From contig NC_081410.1 of assembly GCF_030272615.1 (NCBI RefSeq), positions 510,195,442 to 510,259,441 of the forward strand: a stretch of DNA of 64,000 nucleotides, in the 5' to 3' direction. The number at the start of each line of letters is the position of its first letter. Within the stretch, counting starts at the first letter, position 1. This document shows, one piece after another, positions 23,516 to 34,605 of this stretch. This stretch comes from Cryptomeria japonica (Eukaryota > Streptophyta > Pinopsida > Cupressales > Cupressaceae). The notes under the pieces are model-generated. The model was not told the DNA's origin. It saw nothing but the letters and a program-made list of their open reading frames with translations, and did no database searches. Both the position numbers and the translations under genes were made by a program.

Positions 23516-24036
23516 CCTCAAATTTATTAAGTCCTTTCATCCTCAAATTTCTTAAGTTCTTTCATCACAAATTTCTTAAGTCCTTTCATCCTCAAATTTC
23601 TTAAGTCCTTTCATCACAAATTTCTTAATGCTTTTCATCCTCAAATTTCTTAAGTCCTTTCATCACAAATTTCTTAAGTTCTTTCATCCACAAATTTCTT
23701 AAGTCCTTTCATTCTCAAATTTCTTAAGTCCTTTCATCACAAATTTCTTAAGTCCTTTCATCACAAATTTCTTAATTCTTTTCATCCTCAAATTTCTTAA
23801 GTCCTTTCATCACAAATTTCTTAATTCTTTTCATCCTCAAATTTCTTAAATCATTTCATCACAAATTTCTTAAGTCCTTTCATCCTCAAATTTCTTAAGT
23901 CCTTTCATCACAAATTTCTTAAGTCCTTTCATTCTCAAATTTCTTAAGTCCTTTCATCACAAGTTTCTAAAATCCTTCCATCACAAATTTTCTAAGTCAT
24001 TTCATCACATTTTTCCTAAGTCTTTTCATCACAAAT
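23516..24036 (+). repeat. 24/25-bp tandem array before T gag
   Basis: About 20 units alternate between 'tttcatcctcaaatttctta' and 'tttcatcacaaatttcttaa' types, each ending 'agtcc'. Unit type often alternates, giving a roughly 49-bp higher-order period. The array runs to within about ten bases of the gag ATG. It has no spacers of CRISPR type. Confidence 0.92.
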
Positions 24037-24043
24037 ATCGTGT

Positions 24044-26460
24044 ATGGTCGCAACTCGATCCCAAAAGAAAAAGATGGCTGATCAACAATATGGCATGCCA
24101 GACATTGGTGTCTTATATGAAGATCCCATGCAAGATCATACACAAAGTGGGCAACCAAGCGATCAAGATCAAAGCCAAAATCTTGACATGGTTAACCAAG
24201 ATGAACTTTGTTCGGAAGTGCAAACTTTCCTAGCGGATTCTTATAACCAAGAGATGATAGAAAAGTTTATTAAACACAATCCTACTACACTTTTGAAAAC
24301 TCTTCTTAAACATGGAGCTCAACTTCCACCTGAATTTAATAGATCTGCTCTCGTCCAACAACCACAAGGAGACCTCGCTCCCACACAAAGTGGTGCACCT
24401 ACTATTCAAACTCAATCAATTGCAGCCCCATCAATCATCCAAGCCCAATCAATGCCACCCGCGACACCTCCCACCATGATCTCCATCCCGCCTTCTTCCT
24501 CCTTACCATCCATACCACTATCAAATCCAATCTCATCCATTCTCCAACAAACTTCTATACCACCTCCTTCTATTCAACCACATATTTCTATTCCACAAAC
24601 TTCCCTTTCTCCCAACAATGTCGCAAATTTTATCTAGACCGCATTCAATCCCGTCACAACAGTTGGCAGATCGCAACCAACTATCACACGAACCCCAGCA
24701 ACATCGGTCATCACATCCCACATTCCCACTTCCTCATCATATCAATATATTGGTGGTGGTGCACCTTCTTTAGTTCATCCAATTCTTGGGGCAGATAAAA
24801 TTCATCAATATCAAAGTCCACAACAAGACCTCATCAAGGAAATTCAAGACATGAAGAATATCATCAAAAACATGAAAGAAAAGACTAATAAAAGGAAAGC
24901 TTACTCATTCGAAAAGTTTTGCCCTTGTCCTTATGACCCATCTATATCAGTTGCACCATATCCCCCGGGATTTGAGATCCCTAAATTCACCAAGTATGAA
25001 AGCAAAGGAGACCCCCGCGACCATGTCCGCGAATTCCACATCTTATGCCAAGAAGTCTCCTATGGTGACCTTTATCTTCGTAGACTCTTTCCCAAGAGTC
25101 TCACGGGAGACGCCCTAGCATGGTTCTCATCTTTACCACGAGGTTCCATTGTCTCTTTTCCAGACTTGGCAGAAAAATTTGTGGCCCACTATGCATACAA
25201 CATGGGTAATGATGTTTCTATGATGGACCTATGTAATACAAAACAAAGGCCTGGAGAAACCTTCACCAATTTCCTACAAAGATGGCGACATCTTATCAAA
25301 AAATTCCAATGGGACATGCCAGAACAACATCAAATTGAACTATTTCAAAAGAACTTGGTGCCTAAACTTTCAAGACCTTTAATATCTCAATGTATCAAAT
25401 CCTTCCAAAAATTGACCGATAAGGGCCTCGCCCTCGAACGTGTCTTGTTGGAGGAAGGAACCTTGAAACATTACCAGAAGTCATCACAAAGTTCTTCCTC
25501 TTATCATAACGACAAGCCAAAATTATGGGCTAAAAATAAAAACATGGTCAATGATGGTGTAACTGATGTGAAGTGGGTCCAAACCGTGGCCACTCCCCCA
25601 AAATCCACCACCAATATTCATCAATTCAACAATCAAAATAATTCAAATCAATCTCAAAAACCTCACAACAATGTCTCAATCCAAGGACGACCACTCCGAT
25701 CGAATAACAGGACTCCAAGAGATTTCACTCCTCTTACTGAGCCTATTGAAGTGGTGTTTCAAAAACTTGTCCAAGTAGGTATAGTGGTTTTTCCAATCAC
25801 TCGCCCATTTGATCCCAATCAACCTAAACCAAGATGGTATAATGAAAATGAGTATTGTGAATACCATCGTATCAAGGGACATGATACACGAAAGTGTATG
25901 AAACTAAAAATCTACATACAAGATCTCATTGATAGAGGTGAGATTGAGGTAGCAAATGCAAAACCTGGTAATAACAATGACAAACTCAAAATGTACCAAG
26001 AACCCTTCCCAAAGAATGATAAAGGAAAAGGCTCATCATCTAACGTAATGGATTATGACTATGCTAATCACGTAACTGGTTTTGATTTTTTAGTAAGTCG
26101 CATTGAACCTGCAGACAATCATGTCAATGTCATAACCATCCAAGGAGTTAATCCTCCTTCCCAAAGCAGACCAAACCCGACTAGAATAGTCATTCAAGGT
26201 GCCACGCCTTCCACCTCCCATTTCCAGAATGATTGTAATGCAACTACACGCCAAGGAAGAGTCACCATCCAAGGAATTCCTCCCCAACCAAACCCTCCAC
26301 CCATGTCTTCCACCCGCCGATATGACCTCCTTGATCAACTTGGGAAGACACTCGCGCAGATCTCCATTTTGGAACTTCTCAAGACTTTTCTAGTCCATAA
26401 AGAAATTTTGGAACAAGCCCTTCTCCAATCACGTGTTCCTGATAACATCAATGCCACCCA
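24044..26460 (+). pseudogene. T gag
   Basis: ATG 24044 (MVATRSQKKK) is the first start after the tandem array. A Gln/Pro/Ser-rich N-terminus is interrupted by TAG at 24635. The frame continues to PKFTKYESKGDPRDHVREF, GDALAWFSSLPRGSI, DLAEKFVAHYAYN and GETFTNFLQRWRHL, the Retrotrans_gag core. The zinc finger at about 25855-25896 is the variant C-X2-H-X4-H-X4-C (CEYHRIKGHDTRKC). Three 'VxIQGxxP' segments (ITIQGVNPP, IVIQGATPS, VTIQGIPPQ) follow as a loose repeat of about 30-40 residues. Confidence 0.92.
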
Positions 26461-27193
26461 ATTTCAAACCCTCATTGGAAACCTTGCTGCCCAGCAACAC
26501 ATTGTATTTAACTCCAAAGATGCTCCCGTGGATGAGGACCATAACAAACCTTTACACATCAAAGCTCTCATCCACAAGCACAAGGTCAAACGTATCCTGA
26601 TAGATGGTGGATCCGGGCTTAATCTGTGTACATACAAATTGATAAAACAATTGGGACTTTCTGAGGATCTGATAGACACATTAGGAAGGATCACAATAAA
26701 GGCATATGATGATGCAGAAAGAATTTTAAAGGGCGTGATCACCTTACCTCTTCAAGTGGGCCCCATTACAATTGAAACCCCTTGCCAAGTACTAGATCTT
26801 GATCTCCCCTACAACATTCTCCTCAGGAGGCCATGGATTCATTCCTTGCAGGGCGTACCCTCCACCTATCACCAATGCATCAAATTCTCCTATAATGGAA
26901 GAGTGATCACTATCAAAGGTGATCCCCAACCTTTTCAATATTGTAAACTATTAGAGGGGAAGCATCCGTATCATTGCCCACTAAATAGACCTTCGCCAAC
27001 GCTTACATCTGACACATCAAATGTTGCCTCCACATCATCCCAACCAAATAATCAAATCAAGATCTTGGATAATGGCTATGGAGAATACAAATTGGAGGAC
27101 GTCTTATTAATAGGAAACCTCCCTCTCTCTCCTAAGTCATTTGGAAAACCAAAAGAGCTAAAAAAGGACCTGAAACCAGTCATGCAATGCTAA
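26461..27193 (+). pseudogene. T aspartic protease
   Basis: The active-site block is RILIDGGSGLNLCTYKL (D-G-G in place of D-S/T-G, as often in this lineage). ITIKAYDDAERILKGVITLP, ETPCQVLDLDLPYNILLRRP and W-I-H follow; the usual GRPW reads RRPW. It is fused in frame to gag. TAA at 27191 interrupts the frame before the G-patch. Confidence 0.88.
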
Positions 27194-27961
27194 AGCACCA
27201 CCTTCCAGCAATGGGGCCCACTTGATAACGAGAACCTCAAAGCAGATATCTCTTCATGGCTATACCAGGAAGAGGACGATGATCCAACAAGAATATCCAA
27301 AGAAATGTATCCAAAAGCATTTGCCATAGTTGACAAAATGGGTTACAAAGGACACGGTCTGGGACCAGAGGAGAAAGGAAGAAAAGCACCCATAAATCCT
27401 ATCTCCTACAGATACAACAGAGGCTTGGGGTACACCCCGGTGCCTAAGATTACTATCGCTGGTGCCCCTTCTAGTCCTTCTTTGGATATCAAAAGTGCTG
27501 ACGAAGAGGAATTCCATGAAATGCCTTATGAATACAAGAAAGATACCTTCTTCGATGCTTACATCAATACCATCACCCCCGTAACCCCTCCCACTTCACA
27601 TGAGCTACATCTTGTCCATCTTGAACTCATTGACTAGGGCCAACGAGACAAACCCAATTTAGATATCTGCGTCGATGATAATGCTCTCATTGCTCTCCTA
27701 ACAACGCAAAATATGGAAGACAGTAATAGAATTGAGGGTATTCAACTACATGAAAAGGGATATTTTGGTAGTCAAGTCAATGCCCTTATCCACAAAAAAG
27801 ATAATAAAATAAAAAGATATGATTTCCTAGGTGAAAACTTTCCTGAGGCGCCTTTGGATGAACAAGAAATAAAAACAAAGGGCATATCTGAAAGTGAAAA
27901 CCTGGAAAAGGCACTTGATGATGAGGGATTTGACCTCCCTACCATTGGTTACCTTCCATAG
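27194..27961 (+). pseudogene. T G-patch domain and linker
   Basis: In frame with protease and RT. Residues encoded from 27305 read AFAIVDKMGYKGHGLGPEEK, then GRKAPI and YRYNRGLGYTP. The hydrophobic-x-x-M-G-[WY]-x-G-x-G-L-G pattern is that of G-patch domains, which bind nucleic acid or helicases. It sits between protease and RT. The linker has two stops (27635 TAG, 27959 TAG). Its role in the element is unknown. Confidence 0.85.
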
Positions 27962-29020
27962 GACAAATCAAATTTGTTGATAGAAGAAACAGACAGCATC
28001 AACATGGGCACTGAAGTCATTCCAAAAAATGTGCTCATTACCAAATCCCTCACCGAAATCGAGAAACAAGACTTCATCAACTTCCTTACAGAGGTTAAAA
28101 TCAATTTTCCATGGTCTTATTCCAATATGCCAGGGTTGGATCCTGCCTTGGTGGTTCACAATCTCGCCGTCCGCCTAGATGCAAAACCCGTAAAACAAAA
28201 ACTTTGCAAAATGCACCCGCATATTGCTCTCTTGGTCAAGGCAAAACTTCAAAAGTTGTTAGACACAGAATTTATCAAACCCATAGACTATGCTGAATGG
28301 GTCTCCAACATTGTGCCTGTCGACAAACCTACTGGGGGCATCCGCATTTGCACAGATTTCCAAGATCTAAATATAGCTTGTCCTAAAGACGATTTCCCGC
28401 TCCCAAACATAGATATGATTGTGGATCTTACAGAAGGACATGAAATGCTATTGCTAATGGATGGGTTTTCTAGATACAACCAAATCAGGATAGCAGATGA
28501 GGATCAACATAAAACCGCATTCACAACACCATGGGGTACTTTCTGTTACCGGGTCATGCCTTTTGGCCTTAAAAATGCTGGAGCTACATATCAACAGGCA
28601 ATGACAACAATTTTTCATGACCTCTTGCACAAAATTATGGAGGACTATGTGGATGATCTTCTAGGCAAATCCAAGACAAGACAAGAGCACATCCCTATTC
28701 TAAAATAGATCTTTGAAAGATTGGAAAAATACAAGCTGCGCCTAAATCCTAAACAGTGTGTGTTTGGAGTCACATCGAGAAAACTACTAGGATTCATTGT
28801 TTCCCGCAGAGGCATTGAGGTTGATCCTGCAAAAGTAAAAGCTATTATGGAAATGCCTCCGCCAAAAACTCTCAGACAACTATGCAGTCTCCAGGGAAAA
28901 CTCCAGTCTGTCAGGCGTTTCATTTCACAGCTAGTCGACAAGTGCCATCCATTTGCACAATTGTTACGTAAAGACACAAAATTCAAATGGGATTGCCTCT
29001 GTCAAAAGGCCTTTGAAAAA
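27962..29020 (+). pseudogene. T reverse transcriptase
   Basis: Motifs: LQKLLDTEFIKPIDYAEWVS, GGIRICTDFQDLNIACPKDD, LPNIDMIVD, LLMDGFSRYNQI, KTAFTTPWGTFCYRVMPFGL and DYVDDLLGKSK (catalytic YVDD intact). A TAG at 28706 probably replaces CAG. The frame then continues with KYKLRLNPKQCVFGVTSRKL and LCSLQGKLQSVRRFISQL. This is the best preserved RT of the window along with C3. Confidence 0.93.
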
Positions 29021-29500
29021 TTAAAAGAGTATCTAGCATCACCTCCAGTTTTGATGCCACCTACCCCTGGAAAACCCCTCATTTTGTACATATGTGCTAC
29101 TACAATGGCATTGGGGGCATTGCTGGCGCAAACAGATGATCAAGGGAAGGAACATGCCATTTACTACATCAGTCGGATGCTAGTAGGATATGAACTCAAC
29201 TACACCCCCATTGAAAGAGCATGTTTGGCATTAGTATTCAGCACACAGAAACTACGACACTATATGCTAAACAACAAGATAAAATTAATTGCTAAAATTG
29301 ATCCACTTAAATATCTCCTGTCAAAAACTGCTCTCATTGGCAGAACGGCTAAATGGGTCATGCTCTTAAGCGAGTTTGACATTGAATATGTGTATAGAAA
29401 GGCAATCAAGGGACAAGTCATTGCAAATCAACTGGCTAAAGCTCCACTTCCAGTTGACCATCCTCTTCTCATAGAATTACCAGATGAGTTCATTATGACT
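29021..29500 (+). pseudogene. T first RNase H (degenerate type)
   Basis: It reads PGKPLILYICATTMALGALL, AIYYISRMLVGYELNYTPIE, KLRHYMLNNKIKLIAKIDP and GRTAKWVMLLSEFDIEYVYR. The Asp expected near 'LYLxxSD' is not seen (LYICATT), so this copy probably acts as a structural connection rather than a nuclease, as is known for dual-RNase-H elements. Confidence 0.82.
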
Positions 29501-29875
29501 GTTACCACATCCTCCACATGGAAATTGTATTTTGATGGCTCCTACACTCAAAATGGATCGGGGGTAGGAATATTATTGGTCACACCTCAAGGAGATGGCA
29601 TCCCCAGATCATACAAGATAGCCTTTGCATGTACTAATAATATAGCAGAATATGAGGCCCTCATCACAGATTTACACTTGGCTATCCATTGGAAAATAAA
29701 GGAATTACAAGTCTATGGCGATTCCCAGCTCGTCATAGAACAAGTCAATGATGAATACCAGACAAAAGATGATAAACTCCTTCCCTACCGTACCATGGTT
29801 GAAGAACTTAAGCAACATTTCACGGCAATCAAGTTTGATCAAATCCCATGAAAAAACAATAGGGCTACAGATGCA
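29501..29875 (+). pseudogene. T second RNase H (archaeal type)
   Basis: WKLYFDGSYTQNGSGVGILL (Asp) is followed by NNIAEYEALITDLHLAI (Glu) and LQVYGDSQLVIEQVN (Asp). This is the D-E-D pattern of archaeal/plant-type RNase HI that marks the Tat lineage. A TGA at 29849 follows the domain (probably R or W), and the frame continues NNRATDAMATIGSLL into the integrase linker. Confidence 0.9.
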
Positions 29876-31270
29876 ATGGCCACCATCGGCTCCCTCCTTC
29901 AAATGCCAGCACATAGTCAGAAGTGTGAGTTCTTGGTTGAGCAATTGTTTATACCAGCATATGACCTACCAGAATCTGAAATGGTGTGTCTTCTCATTGG
30001 TCTAGAGTCCCCTTGGTACCAAGAAACCTTCGCTTTCCTCAAAGACAACACCATTCCCCCACATCTCACCAAAACCCAACAACAAACTTTCATCTGTCGA
30101 TGTGCCCGTTACACCATCCTTGCAGACACCTTGTTCAGAAGGCATTTTGATGGTTCCCTCCTAAGGTGTTTAGATAAACAAGAAGCTGAATGGGCATTAC
30201 GTGAAGTACATGAGGGCATCTGTGGGGCACACTCAAGTGGACTCACATTGACTAAAAAACTTTTGAGAACATGATACTATTGGCCTAAAATGGAAGAAGA
30301 TGCATACAACTATGTGGAGAAATGCATCCCTTGCCAGCAACATGGTGACAAGATTCATGCACCGTCACAAGAATTGCAGCCATTCATTACACCATGGCCC
30401 TTCTCGCAGTGGGGGCTCAATCTCATTGGGAAAATCCACCCTTCATCTTCCAACGGACATAAATTCATTATCACTGCCACCGAATACTTCACCAAGTGGG
30501 TAGAGGCTTTCCCTCTTACTTTCACCACCGGCAAGCAAATAGCCAAATTCATCTTGAACTACCTAATCTGCCGATATGGCATCCCAAAAGTTATCATCAT
30601 AGATAATGGTAAACAATTTAAAAACCAGGATGTCAAAGAACGCTGCCAAAAATTCAACATCCAACACCGCTTCTCCACTCCATATTATCCCCAAGGCACT
30701 GGCCAAGCTGAGGCTTCTAATAAAACCCTAATAAAAATCCTCAAAAAGACAGTCAATGAAGCGGGCCGTGATTGGCACCTCCAAATCCATCCTGCATTGT
30801 GGGCCTACTGCACCTCCATCCGCACCCCCATAGGCGCCACTCCTTATTCCCTAGTATTTGGTTCTGAAGCTATCCTTCCCCTTGAGATCGAGATCCCCTC
30901 TCTAAGGGTATCGCTGCAAAACATCCTACCAGAGGAAGAATACAGAATTGCCCGCTTACAAGAGCTAGAATTGTTAGATGAAAGGCGCCTCAAGGCCTTG
31001 AATCATCTCTGGGTATATCAAAACCATCTACGCATGAGTTATCATAAAAAGGTCAGAACCCAAGAATTCCAAGTTGGTGATCTTGTCCTCATGGAGAATC
31101 AGAAAAATCTACAAGAACAAGAAAAGAAAGGCAAGTTCGAGCCTAACTGGCTTGGACCATATGTAATCATAGCGAAATATGGATCAGGAGCTTATCAGTT
31201 GGCTACTCCTAAAGGCGATCCTTTGGATGATCCGATGAATATCATGCACCTCAAAAGGTTTTATGCTTAG
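29876..31270 (+). pseudogene. T integrase
   Basis: The zinc finger reads VHEGICGAHSSG, then KLLRT-stop-YYWPKM and CIPCQQ. The core reads FIITATEYFTKWVEAFPL, where the first catalytic Asp (usually A-x-D-Y-F) is Glu. VIIIDNGKQFKN (Asp) and GTGQAEASNKTLIKI (Glu) follow. The C-terminal part has FQVGDLVLMENQKN and GPYVIIAKYGSGAYQLATPK. It ends at TAG 31268-31270. No chromodomain is present, as expected for Tat. Confidence 0.92.
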
Positions 31271-33100
31271 TCCTCAGAAAGTCTTAAATTGTCAAAAAAA
31301 AAAAAAAATTAAAAAAAAAAAAAAAAAATCAAAAAAAAAAGAAAGAAAAACAATTTGTGGCGCTATGGGCAAGTATCTTGGTGAAAACCTCTATGCGGGT
31401 GCCAAGGTAAATAACCGGATCCACTGTCTATCAAGTTGATACTACAAATCATCTGCCATCCAACCCACCCATGCACAACATTCCTTCTTTTCCGCCTCCC
31501 AATAGAACATGCGTATGATGATGAGTCTTCACCTAAGTCATGAACAAGAAATGTCCCAATGAAACTGAGCTTTCATGCCTCTATATATGCTTCAAGAAGT
31601 CTTGAGAAACAATCCCAAGTCCATCCTAGTTCTACTCTTGGCAAGAGGTATCATTTGGTCGCAAGGAAGAGACTTGTTAGATTTTGTTAGATTTTTTTCA
31701 TATAGGCTTGCATCTTTTGCCCTACAAATGCCACTATTTACGACTGCCTGGGTTCTTCCATATCCAGGTATGTTATGATAGGTGCATACTAGGACATATT
31801 TCATAGTATGGCATGTTTTGGATCCTTCTTGTATAAACCAACGACCTAGTACTAGTGTTTATCAACACTTACCTTCTCGTATACAAGAGGTATTGGTGTG
31901 TTTGAGGGTTTCCTTGCATAAACCCACAACTTTGTATTAGTGTTTCTTAACACTTGCATTGTTGTGTGCAAGAAATTCCCATTTGTCTACAGAGTCAGTC
32001 CATGCCCTGGGTTTCTCATGGCATCCTGATTTCTATAAGCAGTGGTGCAAGTCACTCAGGGCAACATCAAACTAGGTTGTCTCTCCACATTTGTTGTACA
32101 CAAAATCTCACCATCATTCCATCAAATCCTAAACTCAATAATCCCAGGGAGTTCTCAATTGCCCCCATTTTCCTCCGTGATCTTGCATCTCTTATTCTTC
32201 TTTCCAAATACCTCACGACTACTTCATATATCTTCCTCATTTATCCCTTCCACCCTAATTTTTCTTCCTCTATTTTTTTTTTTCCTCACATAATCAATTC
32301 TGATTCTAATCATGTCTTATACAGGATGAATCCTTCCTGAAACCAGACGTTGTGATCTGATCATGTCTTATACAGGATGAATCCTTCCTGAAACCAGACG
32401 TTGTGATCGATCATGTCTTATACAAGATGTATCCTTCCTGAAACCAGACGTTGTGATCTGATCATGTCTTATACAGGATGAATCCTTCCTAAAACCAAAT
32501 GTTGTGATCTGATCATGTCTTATACAGGATGAATCCTTCCTGAAACCAGACGAGTTGATCATGTCTTATACAGGATGAATCCTTCTTGAAACTAGACGCT
32601 CTGATCATGTCTTATAAAAGATGAATCCTTCCTGAAACCAGACATTTGTTGTGATCAATCATGTCCTATATAGGATGAATCCTTCCTGAAACCAGACATT
32701 GTGATCAATCATGTCTTATACAGGATGAATCCTTCCTGAAACCAAATGCTCTTATCATGTCTTATATAGGATGAATCCTTTCTGAAACCAGACATTGTGA
32801 TCAATCATGTCTTATACACGATGAATCCTTCCTGAAACCAGACACTTTGATCATCTTTGTCTTATATAGGATGAATTCTTCTTGAAACCAGACTGAATCT
32901 AGATCTTATCAATCGAATCAAATCAAATCTATCGGGACATCAATTTCGCAAAACTCCAAAGATCAAATACCTCAATTGATCTCCCGAGGGGGCATCACCA
33001 TACCGTAATCTATAAATCAAGAGTCGGGGCATCCTATCAAACCAATATCAACATCAAAACAAGATTATTCTTTGAATCAATACGTCATCACACCTCGCTT
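31271..33100 (+). other. T 3' non-coding region
   Basis: It begins with an A-rich tract (about 31294-31350). After that I see no recognisable protein; the frame at 31954-32340 has no motif. The tandem array (about 32305-32895) fills its second third, and it ends just before the polypurine tract. Confidence 0.75.
32305..32895 (+). repeat. Tandem array of about 48-bp units in T 3' region
   Basis: About 12 units share 'catgtcttatacaggatg' and 'aatccttcctgaaaccagac' with variable linkers (gttgtgatctgat, gctctgat, attgtgatcaat). Unit length varies from about 45 to 60 bp. The repeated peptide on the minus strand (SGFRKDSSCIRHDQ) is a by-product. Confidence 0.93.
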
Positions 33101-33115
33101 CAAAGAGGGGCAAAA
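33101..33115 (+). other. T polypurine tract
   Basis: caaagaggggcaaaa lies directly before the 3' LTR start TGTAGACAC. Confidence 0.88.
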
Positions 33116-34212
33116 TGTAGACACTTAAAAATAATTATTTTAATTATTTTTTAATTCTTCACATAATTAATTAATTAATTAATTAATTATGTTAATTAAA
33201 ATTCTTCTCAATATTAATTAAATATAATTAATATTGTCACTATAGCATATGATTGATTTATTTAATAAATCAATCCCTTTCTTTATTCTTCTAAAAAATC
33301 AAATCCTCACAAATCTTCCTCTTAGCTAATTAATTTCAATTAATTAGCTAACCTACATGATTCCTACAAATCATCTTCTTAATTCATCATTAACCTAATA
33401 AATTCTTCTAGAAACTCCCTAAACTCACTTAACATTATTCTTTTAGTCAAATTCTCCTACAAATATAAATCCCACCTAGCATTTCCTCTAATTCCCCTCC
33501 TAATGAGTCGTTAATGGCTAATCATCATGATTAGCCACAAAGTCAACTCTTTGTCCTTTCATCCAGCCACTAGCTTTAAATGCTCTTTTTCTAGATGAAT
33601 GTAAGATTTTCAAAATCTCACATTCCTCTAGGCATTTCCCTCTCCCAAGGAATTTTTAATTCCTTTTTATTCTTCTAATCCCCATAATATCTATTTTTGG
33701 AGAATTTTTAATTCCTCCAATGCATCTTGTAGAGTGTGGAGATACGAAATGCCTTTAAGGCATATTTCTTGGTCTCCACACCCTCTCTTGGACCTTGTGT
33801 GACCTCACAAGTAAATCTTAGCCCTTCATCTCAAATTCATCCTAGCCATCCGTTTTCCTCTCCTCTTCTTATAAAATAGGCTTCCATCCCTTCATTCAAA
33901 ACATCTTGAAATTCAGTAAGCTTATGCTGCCCTTTTGAGCCTAGGAAATCATCTTGGCAACTTGATCATCTCATCCTTATCATTCATCCTTATCATTTGT
34001 GCACAATATTGGAGAGCCATCCACATCCAGCAATCAAAGGAGCACATCAAGTGGAGCATTGTCAAGGGGCGCCTTCACTTCATCAAGCTCAATCTGAAGG
34101 AGAAGGTAAAATAGCAAGGTGAAATGATCTTTTTATGATATTTTAGCATTCTGCATGTTTATTTCATTATGTTTTGATCAGTTTACCTTTCAAATCTATT
34201 TTTCCCTCTTCA
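33116..34212 (+). repeat. T 3' LTR
   Basis: This 1,097-bp copy is very close to 21136-22236. The differences I counted by eye are about 27 substitutions and one 8-bp repeat-length change. The TATA box is at 33870-33877. Confidence 0.95.
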
Positions 34213-34217
34213 CTTAC

Positions 34218-34605
34218 CACCTTGTCTTCATGAAGGGTTGGTAGGGTCTGCATGATACTTAAATGGGGGTTTGGGAAAGGTTACCAAGATAACCCAGGAT
34301 GGGGCCTAGGACCTATGGAGACCTACCTAGGGTAGCCATCTTAAGCCATGCGATGACACTCTCTTTAGGGTCACTAGTATTTTGTGAGTTGACTCACATG
34401 AGTATTGTGGCGTCATGTTGTACTGTCATACTTTCCTTGTTTATGCTTGCTTGAGGGTCTTTGCTGTCTCCTAGCACAGCGGGGTGATTCCATTTAGGGA
34501 TCACATGGTCGGGTGGTAGTGCCACTTCCCATCGGATATCTTTGTTCATACCTTCATGTGAGGATTGGCTTTGATGGTGTACCTTTGGTTTGTGATTCAT
34601 GTATC
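34218..34605 (+). repeat. G1 5' LTR, piece 2
   Basis: It continues piece 1 after T ('caccttgtcttca', compare 51466 on) and ends in gtatc, the target repeat of the solo LTR at 34606. Confidence 0.92.

Larger units (their letters stand above)
22258..24043 (+). other. T leader, non-coding, repeat-bearing
   Basis: Nearly 1.8 kb between primer site and gag. It holds three copies of a roughly 60-bp block ('aggagagtatgctc...tagacaatc', near 22550, 22655 and 22855), a cluster of 'agggttt' motifs (22947-23110) and a tandem array (23516-24036). Hydrophobic short frames at 22397 and 23162 follow pyrimidine-rich sequence and look like chance frames. Confidence 0.75.
21136..34212 (+). mobile_element. T: Ty3/gypsy element, Tat lineage, with G-patch
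   Basis: It is inserted in the G1 5' LTR with a perfect 5-bp duplication cttac (21131-21135 and 34213-34217). LTRs of 1,101 and 1,097 bp start TGTAGACAC and end TCTTCA. By eye they differ at about 27 positions plus one 8-bp indel. Gag, protease, G-patch, RT, RNase H, a second RNase H and integrase lie in one plus-strand frame. The second RNase H after the first defines the Tat group. Leader and 3' region are long and repeat-bearing. Seven stops make it non-autonomous as it stands. Confidence 0.95.

Noticed and set aside
23516-24036. Regular short repeats that might be taken for a CRISPR array
   Set aside because: Units are head to tail without unique spacers and lie in a plant retrotransposon leader.
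31954-32340. A 128-codon frame after T integrase as a possible envelope or accessory gene
   Set aside because: No signal peptide or membrane pattern typical of an envelope protein, it ends inside the tandem repeat, and no family is recognised.
32368-32562. Minus-strand frame encoding a repetitive SGFRKDSSCIRHDQ peptide
   Set aside because: It is a by-product of the tandem DNA repeat in the T 3' region. Unit length is not always a multiple of three, so the frame is lost outside a few units.
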